The notes beneath the pieces were generated by a model. The model searched no databases. It saw only the letters and a list, made by a program, of their open reading frames with translations, and was not told the origin of the DNA. A stretch of DNA of 64,000 nucleotides from UBA2357 sp002344625 (lineage in GTDB: Bacteria > Pseudomonadota > Gammaproteobacteria > Burkholderiales > Rhodocyclaceae): contig CALKIH010000051.1 of the NCBI GenBank assembly GCA_937995335.1, positions 104,558 through 168,557 of the forward strand, given 5' to 3'. Positions 52,339 through 59,594 of this stretch are shown here, piece by piece (position 1 is the first letter of the stretch; every line of letters begins with the position of its first letter). Position numbers and translations under genes: made by a program.

Positions 52339-53624
52339 TGTGCTTGTCCCGCGAGTTTTTGCAGTTCGGTCAATGCCAGACGGGCGTCGAGCTCGGTCTG
52401 GAGCATCGCCAGCCGGGTGTCGACGAGCTGGCGCTCGGCTTCGAGCAGCGCATCGAAATCGACCCGCCCGCCCGAGAACGCCGAGCGCGTCGCGTCGCGC
52501 GTCGCCTCGGCCTGCGGCAGCAGCGTGCCGTCGAGCAGGTTCAGGCTGGCGCGGCCCGCCACATAGGCGGTATGGGCGCTGCCTAGCTCGCCCTGCAGCC
52601 GGGATTCGGCCGCGCTGCGGCGCGCCTCTGCGGCATCCACCATCACCTCGGCTTCGCGCTCGCGCGCCCGCCGCACCGATTGCTGCAGCGGGATCATGAC
52701 TTCGAACATCACGTCCCAACTGTCTTCGCCGCCGCGCGGGCGGTTGTTGGTGAGGCCGACGCTGAAGTCCGGGTAGCGGTCGCTGCGGGTGCGGTCGCGC
52801 TCGAGGCGGGCGGTATCGGTGCGATACGCTTCCGCCGCCAGCACCGGGCTGTTCTCCCGCACCCGCGGCAGCAGTTGCGCCAGCGCGGGCGGCTCCGGCA
52901 GCGGCGCGGGTGCGAGCGGCTGGGCGAGCGCGCTGTCGGCCGGCCGCGCGAGCAGGGCGTTGAGCGCCGCGACCGCCGCGGTGCGGCGTTGCTCGACCGC
53001 GACCAGGGTCAGGCGCTGGGTGGTGATCTCGCGCTGCGCGCGCAGCACGGCCTGCTGTGGCAACAGGCCGAGGCGGTAGCGTGCGAGCGAGGTTTCCTCC
53101 ACGCCGCGCAGGAGCTCGAGCGCCTCACGATTGAGCGCCGCTTCGCGATCGGCCGCGTAATAGCGCAGCCACGCGGCCTCGATCTCGGCGGCCAGGTCGA
53201 GCCAGGCTGCGTCCCGCGTGGCGGCGGCCTGGCTGGCGCGGGCTTGGGCCGCACGCAGTTCGAGTTCGCGCTTGCCCCAGCCCGGCAGCGGCTGGACGAC
53301 GCGATAACGGGTCTCGCCGACCCGGCCGGGCACGAAATCGGTGCCGCCGCCCATCATGGTGTTGGTGGCGTCCATCAGTTCGAGCTGGAAGCTCGGATCG
53401 GGCAGCCCGCCGGCGGCGCCGATGCGCGCGCGTGCGGCCTCCGCCTCCGCACGCTCGACCGCGAACATCGGGTTGGCGCTGCGGGCGTAGTCGAGCAGCG
53501 AGGCGACGTCCGCGCCCAGCCCGGTCGATTCGGCGCGCAGCCCACCCGTGGCGAGCAGGCATCCCAGCGCGAGCGCGGCGAGAAGCCCGCGCGTTCGGTA
53601 CCGACCCGGGACAGGAGGGTTCAT
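52335..53624 (-). CDS. cusC: Outer-membrane efflux protein CusC (TolC family)
   Basis: 429 residues with a signal peptide (LLAALALGCLLATGGLRAES), two repeats of the outer-membrane-factor fold and long Ala/Arg/Glu-rich helices typical of the periplasmic tunnel. Gives the pump its exit channel. Eleven bases after cusF on the same strand. Confidence 0.9.
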   Translation of the reverse strand: MNPPVPGRYRTRGLLAALALGCLLATGGLRAESTGLGADVASLLDYARSANPMFAVERAEAEAARARIGAAGGLPDPSFQLELMDATNTMMGGGTDFVPGRVGETRYRVVQPLPGWGKRELELRAAQARASQAAATRDAAWLDLAAEIEAAWLRYYAADREAALNREALELLRGVEETSLARYRLGLLPQQAVLRAQREITTQRLTLVAVEQRRTAAVAALNALLARPADSALAQPLAPAPLPEPPALAQLLPRVRENSPVLAAEAYRTDTARLERDRTRSDRYPDFSVGLTNNRPRGGEDSWDVMFEVMIPLQQSVRRAREREAEVMVDAAEARRSAAESRLQGELGSAHTAYVAGRASLNLLDGTLLPQAEATRDATRSAFSGGRVDFDALLEAERQLVDTRLAMLQTELDARLALTELQKLAGQAQ

Positions 53625-53634
53625 CGCATGCGCC

Positions 53635-53982
53635 TCAGGGCATCCGCTCGAGCGTCGTGACGGTGAATACGCCGCCGGCGCGTTCGGCGATGAAGCGGAT
53701 CCGGTCGCCCGCCTTGAGGTCGTCCAGCATGCCGGCCGCGCCGGCGCGGAACACCATCGTCATCGGCGGCATGTCGAGCGTGGTGAGCGGGCCGTGGCTG
53801 ATCGTGACCCTGCCGGCGGCTTTGTCGACTTTCTTTACCGTGCCTTCGGCGAACTCGGGCGCCGCGGCGGCCGCGGTGGCCGGGGGCACATGATGGCCGT
53901 CATGTTCGCCGGCCGCGAATGCGGCGCCCGTGCTCAGCAATGCCAGGGTGGCCAGCGCGGCCAGGCGGAGCTTCGTTTTCAT
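53635..53982 (-). CDS. cusF: Periplasmic copper/silver chaperone CusF
   Basis: 115 residues with a signal peptide (ALATLALLSTGAAFA), a His-rich start (GEHDGHHVPP) and a small OB-type CusF domain with HGPLTTLDMPPMTMVF. The His and MxM copper ligands are kept, while the tryptophan that caps copper in E. coli CusF appears as methionine (LDMPPMTM). First gene of the cusFCBA unit, divergent from cusR. Confidence 0.92.
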   Translation of the reverse strand: MKTKLRLAALATLALLSTGAAFAAGEHDGHHVPPATAAAAAPEFAEGTVKKVDKAAGRVTISHGPLTTLDMPPMTMVFRAGAAGMLDDLKAGDRIRFIAERAGGVFTVTTLERMP

Positions 53983-54055
53983 GGTCGATTTCCTGTGCGG
54001 GGGCTCGTCAGGGCTTCAGTATGTCGAGGCGCAACCGTCGCCAGGCTGACGCGAC

Positions 54056-54073
54056 GATTACATCTTTGTAATC
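54056..54073. promoter_or_regulatory. CusR/CopR box between cusF and cusR
   Basis: GATTACATCTTTGTAATC: perfect GATTACA / TGTAATC arms around four bases. It resembles the copper (cop/cus) boxes bound by CusR/CopR-type regulators and lies between the divergent cusFCBA and cusRS units. Confidence 0.75.
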
Positions 54074-54140
54074 CTGTCGCGATGCGTGCGCGAGCGGGCA
54101 CAATGGGTCGCCTGCCGATGCACGGCACGAGGACATCGAA

Positions 54141-54821
54141 GTGAAGATCCTGATCGTCGAGGACGAACCGAAGACCGGCGACTACCTGCGCCAGGGCCTG
54201 GCCGAGGCGGGCTTCGTCGTCGACCTCGCGCGCGACGGGCTCGATGGCCTGCACCTGGCCTTGGGCGGCGACTACGACCTGGCCGTGCTCGACGTGATGC
54301 TGCCCTCGCTCGATGGCTGGGGGGTGCTGCAGACGCTGCGCCGCCAGGGGCACGAACTGCCGGTGCTGTTTCTGACCGCGCGCGACCAGGTCGAAGACCG
54401 GGTCCGCGGGCTGGAACTGGGCGCCGACGACTACCTGGTGAAGCCGTTCGCTTTTTCCGAACTGCTCGCGCGGGTGCGCACGCTGCTGCGCCGGGGCAAG
54501 ACCAAGGAGCCCGACGTGTTGCGTGCGGCCGACCTCGAACTCGACCTGCTGCGCCGCCGGGTGTTGCGCGGCGGTGTGCGGATCGATCTCACCGCCAAGG
54601 AATTCGCGCTGCTCGAGTTGTTGCTGCGCCGCCAGGGCGAGGTGCTGCCGCGCTCGCTGATCGCGTCGCAGGTGTGGGACATGAACTTCGACAGTGACAC
54701 CAATGTCATCGAGGTCGCGGTGCGGCGGCTGCGCGCCAAGGTGGATGAGCCCTTCGAGCCGAGACTGATCCGCACCGTGCGCGGCATGGGCTATGTGCTC
54801 GACACGCCGGAGGGCGGCTGA
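54141..54821 (+). CDS. cusR: Copper response regulator CusR
   Basis: 226 residues, OmpR/PhoB type: receiver with phospho-Asp in LAVLDVMLP (about residue 51) and Lys in YLVKPFAF, then a winged-helix with SLIASQVWDMNFDSDTNVIEVAVRRLRAKVD, characteristic of the heavy-metal branch. The stop overlaps cusS as TGATG. Confidence 0.95.
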   Translation: MKILIVEDEPKTGDYLRQGLAEAGFVVDLARDGLDGLHLALGGDYDLAVLDVMLPSLDGWGVLQTLRRQGHELPVLFLTARDQVEDRVRGLELGADDYLVKPFAFSELLARVRTLLRRGKTKEPDVLRAADLELDLLRRRVLRGGVRIDLTAKEFALLELLLRRQGEVLPRSLIASQVWDMNFDSDTNVIEVAVRRLRAKVDEPFEPRLIRTVRGMGYVLDTPEGG

Positions 54822-56263
54822 TGGCTGCGGCGACCGTCGATCCGGACGGAGCGAGGCGCGCGCGCCGGCCGTTGTCGCTGACCGCGCGGCTGGCGCTGCT
54901 GTTCGCGGCGCTCGCCGCGAGCCTGTTGATCGTGGTCGGGGTGGTGATGGGGCGCGCGGTCGACGCGCATTTTCGTGAACTCGACGACCATGAGTTGAGC
55001 GGCAAGCTCAACCTGATCGAAAACCTGATGCGGCGCGCGCGCACCGTGGCCGAGCGCGAGGCCTTGCCGCAGCGGCTGGACGATGCGTTCGTCGGCCACG
55101 ACATGGTCGCGGTGCTGATGCGCGACGACGAGGGCAGCGCGATCTACGCGCTTCACGCGAACCGCTTCGACGCCGCGCAGATCGAAGGAACACCGCTGGC
55201 CCGGGCCGGCGCGATGTGGCAGAAGGACGGGCGCCAGTTCATCGGGCGCGAGGAAACGCTGGTGCTGTCCGCGGCCGATGCCGTCGCTGCGACGCCGGTG
55301 CGGGTGCTGCTGGGGCTGGACATCTCCCACCATGCGCGCTTTCTCGACGAAGTGCGCGCACGCCTGTGGCTGGGCATTTCGGTCTCGGCGCTGGCGGCGG
55401 CCTTGTTCGGCTGGGTGGCCGCGTACAAGGGGCTGGCCCCGCTGCGCCGGGTCACCGCCGCCGCGCACGGCTTGTCGGCCGAGCGGCTCGACATGCGGCT
55501 CGCGGAACGCGATGCCCCGGCCGAGGTGCGCGACCTGGTCGAGGCCTTCAACGGCATGCTCGACCGGCTCGAATCGTCGTTCCGGCGGCTGCGCGATTAT
55601 TCGGCCGACATCGCCCACGAGTTGCGCACGCCGGTTTCGAACCTGATGACCCAGACCTCGGTCGCGTTGTCGCAGGTGCGCAGCCCGGACGAGTACCGCG
55701 AGGTGCTGGGCTCGAACCTCGAGGAATACGAGCGCATCGCGCGCATGGTGAGCGACATGCTGTTCCTCGCCCAGACCGAGAACGGGCGTCTGCCGCGCCG
55801 GCCCGAGGCGGTGGAACTTGCCGACGAGGTGCGGGCGCTGGTCGAGTTCTACGAGGCGCTGGCCGAGGAGCAAGGCGTCACCGTGCGGGTACGCGGCGCG
55901 GCCAGTGTGAGCGGTGACCGCCTGATGCTGCGCCGCGCGGTGTCGAACCTGTTGTCGAACGCGCTGCGCCACACCCCGCGCGGCGGCGCGATCGAAATCG
56001 AGATCGAACAAGCGGACGAGCACGCCACGCTGACAGTGAAGAACCCCGGCGACACGATCGCCGCCGACCAGCTCGCGGCGATCTTCGAGCGCTTTCATCG
56101 CGCGAGCCCGGAGCGCCACCGCCATGGCGAAGGGGCCGGGCTCGGGCTGGCGATCACGCGTTCGATCGTCGTGGCGCACGGCGGGCGGGTGACGGTGACA
56201 TCTGGCGCCGGGCTGACGATTTTTCGTGTCACGTTGCCATCGGCGGCGGGCGCGCAGCACTGA
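54821..56263 (+). CDS. cusS: Copper sensor histidine kinase CusS
   Basis: 480 residues: first membrane helix ~28-50, periplasmic sensor ~50-180, second helix ~185-205 (LWLGISVSALAAALFGWVAAY), HAMP, HisKA with SADIAHELRTPVSNL (His ~266) and HATPase with GEGAGLGLAITRS. Heavy-metal sensor kinase of the IrlS/CusS type, coupled to cusR. Confidence 0.94.
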   Translation: MAAATVDPDGARRARRPLSLTARLALLFAALAASLLIVVGVVMGRAVDAHFRELDDHELSGKLNLIENLMRRARTVAEREALPQRLDDAFVGHDMVAVLMRDDEGSAIYALHANRFDAAQIEGTPLARAGAMWQKDGRQFIGREETLVLSAADAVAATPVRVLLGLDISHHARFLDEVRARLWLGISVSALAAALFGWVAAYKGLAPLRRVTAAAHGLSAERLDMRLAERDAPAEVRDLVEAFNGMLDRLESSFRRLRDYSADIAHELRTPVSNLMTQTSVALSQVRSPDEYREVLGSNLEEYERIARMVSDMLFLAQTENGRLPRRPEAVELADEVRALVEFYEALAEEQGVTVRVRGAASVSGDRLMLRRAVSNLLSNALRHTPRGGAIEIEIEQADEHATLTVKNPGDTIAADQLAAIFERFHRASPERHRHGEGAGLGLAITRSIVVAHGGRVTVTSGAGLTIFRVTLPSAAGAQH

Positions 56264-56292
56264 ACATATTCATTCATTGCATGGAGGATACG

Positions 56293-56775
56293 ATGATGGG
56301 ATTGCAAACGAGCGAAACTCCGCTGTCGCCGGCACGCACGATGCGGCGCCTGTTGATGGTGGCCGCGATCGCCACGGCCACCGGCCTCGGTGCCGCGTTC
56401 GCCGGCGACGAGGTCACGATGTTCAAGGACCCCAACTGCGGCTGCTGCGGCAAGTGGGCCGAGCACATGCGCGCCAACGGTTTCACGGTGAAGGAGGTTT
56501 CGAGCGCCGACATGGGCGAGGTCAAGGCCGACGCCGGGGTGCCGCAAAAGCTGGGGTCGTGCCATACCGCCAAGGTGGGGGGCTATGTCGTCGAAGGGCA
56601 TGTTCCGGCGTCCGACGTGAGGCGCATGCTTCTCGAGCGGCCGGCGATCGTCGGTCTCTCCGCACCCGGCATGCCGCTGGGCTCGCCGGGCATGGAAGGG
56701 CCGTATCCCGCTGACCGCTATGACGTGATCAGCTTCGATCGCGAAGGCGCCACGGCAGTCTTTGCCAGTCATTGA
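56293..56775 (+). CDS. DUF411 metal-binding protein
   Basis: 160 residues from the ATG at 56293, chosen because GGAGG lies at 56283-56287 (an ATG at 56281 would include that site in the gene). A hydrophobic start (MRRLLMVAAIATATGLGAAFAG) suggests export. The DUF411 domain carries CGCCGKWAEHMRANGF (CxCC) and DVISFDREG. DUF411 proteins cluster with copper resistance genes, as here directly after cusS. Confidence 0.88.
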   Translation: MMGLQTSETPLSPARTMRRLLMVAAIATATGLGAAFAGDEVTMFKDPNCGCCGKWAEHMRANGFTVKEVSSADMGEVKADAGVPQKLGSCHTAKVGGYVVEGHVPASDVRRMLLERPAIVGLSAPGMPLGSPGMEGPYPADRYDVISFDREGATAVFASH

Positions 56776-56826
56776 CGACCAGGGGGCCGGGAGCCCCCGA
56801 TGATCGGACCGGGCCGGATGGCGCGG

Positions 56827-57417
56827 CTACTCCCAGTCGGGCCGATCCTCGATCACCAGCACGTCGCAATGCAGTCCGTGCCCGTTCGTGGCCGGGATGC
56901 CGTGGCGCGCCGATCCTGCCGAAACCATCGAGGTGCCGAGCACGACGACATCTGCCGCGTCGGGCGTCGCCAGTGCATGAAGCTGTCCGGTGTCGGCGGC
57001 AACGGCGCAATCGCGCGGGTCGAGCCCAAGACGGTGGCGCAAGCCTTCGAGCAGGATCTCGGTCGTAGACGCATCCCGGGTGCCGCCGGCGGGCGCCGGG
57101 TGCTGGACGAGGCAGATGCGCTCGGCGACCGTGCGTGCCGCCATGGCCAGGCGTCGATGAAAAGAGTCGGTAGTGGCGGCAAAGTCGGCGACTACGATCG
57201 CGAACCGGTAGCGCATCGCCGCGCTGGTCCCGGTGCCGGCGTCGTACGGGTGCGCGCGCGCCGGGCGTGGGCTTGCGTGAAGCTGGCGCAGTGGCGATTC
57301 GGCGGAGCGGCCGCGCCGGGCCGGGAGATGGCCGTGGTGGGGCGGGCTGGCGCCGTTCGGCGGGCGAACAGGGGCTCGCCTGCTTGAGAGGGTGTCGATA
57401 TACAAGGGCAAGGGCAT
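56827..57417 (-). CDS. Universal-stress-protein-like protein
   Basis: 196 residues from the ATG at 57417, which has an excellent GGAGGAG. The first ~70 residues are disordered, rich in Pro, Arg and His. From ~residue 70 the USP fold starts (MRYRFAIVVADF ... HRRLAMAARTVAERICLVQHP) and ends with DAADVVVLGTSMVSAGS and CDVLVIEDRP, lacking the canonical ATP-binding Gly-rich loop. Transcribed from a sigma-54 promoter at 57470-57486, probably under the PAS activator encoded next to it. Confidence 0.65.
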   Translation of the reverse strand: MPLPLYIDTLSSRRAPVRPPNGASPPHHGHLPARRGRSAESPLRQLHASPRPARAHPYDAGTGTSAAMRYRFAIVVADFAATTDSFHRRLAMAARTVAERICLVQHPAPAGGTRDASTTEILLEGLRHRLGLDPRDCAVAADTGQLHALATPDAADVVVLGTSMVSAGSARHGIPATNGHGLHCDVLVIEDRPDWE

Positions 57418-57469
57418 GGATCTCCTCCGGTCGCGGGTCTGGTGCCCGATGAATCCAGCGGCTGCCCAA

Positions 57470-57486
57470 TGCAGGGTATGTGCCAG
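57470..57486 (-). promoter_or_regulatory. Sigma-54 promoter of the USP-like gene
   Basis: Minus-strand CTGGCACATACCCTGCA: TGGCAC and TGCA with ten bases between the invariant GG and GC, about 55 bases before the USP-like start. A strong match to -24/-12. Confidence 0.78.
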
Positions 57487-57662
57487 GTCGTGCAAGTCAA
57501 TGAATAAGATGAATTAAATTTGACATCTCGGTGCTCGGCCGGTCTGACTGTCTCGAATTGTGGATATCTTGACTTGGGTGACCAGGGGAATTGGTATTCT
57601 AGAACAAGCGATAACAATTTAACTTGTTGAATTATATGAAGTAATAGTTGATGTCCAAATTA

Positions 57663-57676
57663 TGAGACATGTCTCA
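57663..57676. promoter_or_regulatory. Candidate upstream activator site for the PAS/sigma-54 activator
   Basis: TGAGACATGTCTCA is a perfect 14-bp palindrome. It lies about 180 bases upstream of the -24/-12 promoter of the USP-like gene, the usual distance for an enhancer-binding-protein site. The neighbouring 57418-57662 region is AT-rich and otherwise has no gene. TGTCTC half-sites recur at the start of the activator gene (59101-59106 and 59121-59126). Confidence 0.6.
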
Positions 57677-59101
57677 ATGATGGGATGAAAGTTTCAGCGC
57701 TGCGATTTTCTTGTACAGGGTGGCGCGGCCCATCTGCAGTCGCCGGGCGGCTTCGATCACGCGGCCGTCGCAGCTCGCAAGGGTTTCGGTGATCAGCTTG
57801 CGTTCGAAATCGGCGATCGCCGCGTCCCAGGTGCGGCCTGGGTTGGCGGCCGGGGAGGGGCCGGCGGCCGCGGTGACGATGCTGCGAAACGCGTCTTCTC
57901 CGAGGCGCGCCTGGTCGCTCAGCATCGCCGCCTGTTCGAGCGCGTTGCGCAGTTCGCGGATGTTGCCAGGCCAGCGGCAGCGGCGGAACAGCGCCAGCGC
58001 AGTCGGGTCGAGTTCGCGCTGGGGCATCGCGTGCTGGCGGGCGATGTCTTCGAGGATGCTTTCGCACAACATTTCGAGATCCGACAGGCGCTCGCGCAGC
58101 GGTGGCAGCGTGAGCGGCAGGACCGCGAGGCGATAGTAGAGATCGGCGCGAAAGCCGCCGTGCGCCAGCTTGTGGGCGAGGTCTACGCTGGTGGCGGCGA
58201 TGATGCGCACGTCGACCGGCACCATCCGGTCGGAGCCCACCGGCTCGACCTCTTGTTCCTGGATCGCGCGCAGGAGCTTTGCCTGCAGCGCCAGCGGCAT
58301 GTCGCCGATCTCGTCGAGGAACAACGTGCCGCTGTCGGCGAGCTGAAACTTGCCGAGCCGCCCCTTGCGGTCGGCGCCGGTGTAGGCGCCCGGGCTGGTG
58401 CCGAAGAATTCGGCTTCGAGCAGGTTCTCGGGAATGGCCGCGACGTTGACCGCGATGAAGGGCTTGCCGGCACGCGGCGACGCCGCATGGATGGCCTGGG
58501 CGAGGAGTTCCTTGCCGGTGCCGGTCTCGCCCAGCAGCAGCACCGGCGCTTCGAGCCGCGCGGCGCGGCGCGCCTGACGTTTAACCTCCATCGCCGCCGG
58601 GCTGCTGCCGACGAAGTTGGAGAACGTATAGCGGGTGCGTCGCTCGTCGGCGAGGCGCTTGCGGGTCTGGGCCAGCTCCTGCTGCATCTTGCCGAGGCGG
58701 CCGTAGAAGGTCTTGAGCGGCTGGACGTTGTCGAACAGCGCGAAACCGACCGCGCCGATCACCGTGCCGGCGTCGTCGCGCAACGGGATGCGGGTGACGA
58801 CGAAGCTCTCGTCGCTGGTTTCGAGGATGTCGAGCAGGATCGGCTGACCCGAGGACACCACGTCGCGCATCATCGAGTTGGGAATCACCGACTCGACGTC
58901 GCGCCCGATGGCTTCGGCCGCGGTGGGCAGGCCGAAGCGCTGGGCATAGCGATCGTTCATCCAGACGATGCGAGCGTCGCGGTCGACCACCACCGTGCCT
59001 TCGCAATAATTGTCGAGCGTTGCAAACAGCGATTGCATCGCCTGGGTACGGATCGAGGCGTAATCGAAAGCCGGGGGTTTGATGAGGGTGTCTCCGTGCA
59101 T
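57674..59101 (-). CDS. PAS-domain sigma-54-dependent activator
   Basis: 475 residues: a PAS domain (~30-125; YCEGTVVVDRDARIVWMND), a coiled coil, the AAA+ domain with Walker A GETGTGKE (191-198) and sigma-54 loop GAYTGA (238-243), and a Fis-type helix-turn-helix (GRVIEAARRLQMGRATLYKKI). No receiver domain, so it senses a ligand or redox signal through PAS. TGTCTC at the start codon suggests autoregulation. It lies between two genes with sigma-54 promoters (USP-like on one side, 3-hydroxybutyrate-oligomer hydrolase on the other), which are its likely targets. Signal unknown. Confidence 0.9.
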   Translation of the reverse strand: MHGDTLIKPPAFDYASIRTQAMQSLFATLDNYCEGTVVVDRDARIVWMNDRYAQRFGLPTAAEAIGRDVESVIPNSMMRDVVSSGQPILLDILETSDESFVVTRIPLRDDAGTVIGAVGFALFDNVQPLKTFYGRLGKMQQELAQTRKRLADERRTRYTFSNFVGSSPAAMEVKRQARRAARLEAPVLLLGETGTGKELLAQAIHAASPRAGKPFIAVNVAAIPENLLEAEFFGTSPGAYTGADRKGRLGKFQLADSGTLFLDEIGDMPLALQAKLLRAIQEQEVEPVGSDRMVPVDVRIIAATSVDLAHKLAHGGFRADLYYRLAVLPLTLPPLRERLSDLEMLCESILEDIARQHAMPQRELDPTALALFRRCRWPGNIRELRNALEQAAMLSDQARLGEDAFRSIVTAAAGPSPAANPGRTWDAAIADFERKLITETLASCDGRVIEAARRLQMGRATLYKKIAALKLSSHH

Positions 59102-59312
59102 GTCTCTATTTCGAGTTTTTGTCTCTCAATGTGGACGAGAGCTTAGCGCGATTCGAACCCAGCCGCAAAGCCGCTCCTGAACGTTCTGGCGGCACATTCG
59201 TCGCGCTTTCGAGACAGCGATGTCGCCGGGCACGCGTGCCAGCCGTCGGGGAGCGCGGGACAAGTCCTTGTGTATGCAGGGAATCGTGCCCTCGTCGCGT
59301 CTGCCTTCAACA

Positions 59313-59328
59313 TGGCATGCCCCATGCT
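59313..59328 (+). promoter_or_regulatory. Sigma-54 promoter of the 3-hydroxybutyrate-oligomer hydrolase gene
   Basis: TGGCATGCCCCATGCT: TGGCA and TGCT with exactly ten bases between GG (59314-59315) and GC (59326-59327). It faces the hydrolase gene and lies about 200 bases from the activator start. The intervening 59102-59594 stretch has no gene; it holds TGTCTC half-sites near 59101-59126, an imperfect GAGACA/TGTC repeat near 59209-59223, and a leader of about 250 bases. Confidence 0.72.
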
Positions 59329-59594
59329 TCATAGTGTCGGCTGTCCGGCTGGCCTGTGTGATCGCGGGAACCAACCGCCCTGATTCCGAAACATGTTCTT
59401 CCTCCCCCTCCCGGCGATGTATGCTGATCGCCGCATGTTAGGCGGCAGGGGCTGGTGCCGGGTCGCCGGGTCTGCCGGGCATGCTTTACCGCACGCTCCA
59501 TGCCGCAACGGGTGGAGCGGGGGACATGACGAAAACAAGCGAACGATCCGGCCGGCGTCGATCCGCGCCCGAGATCGCGAGAGGAGACAATTCG

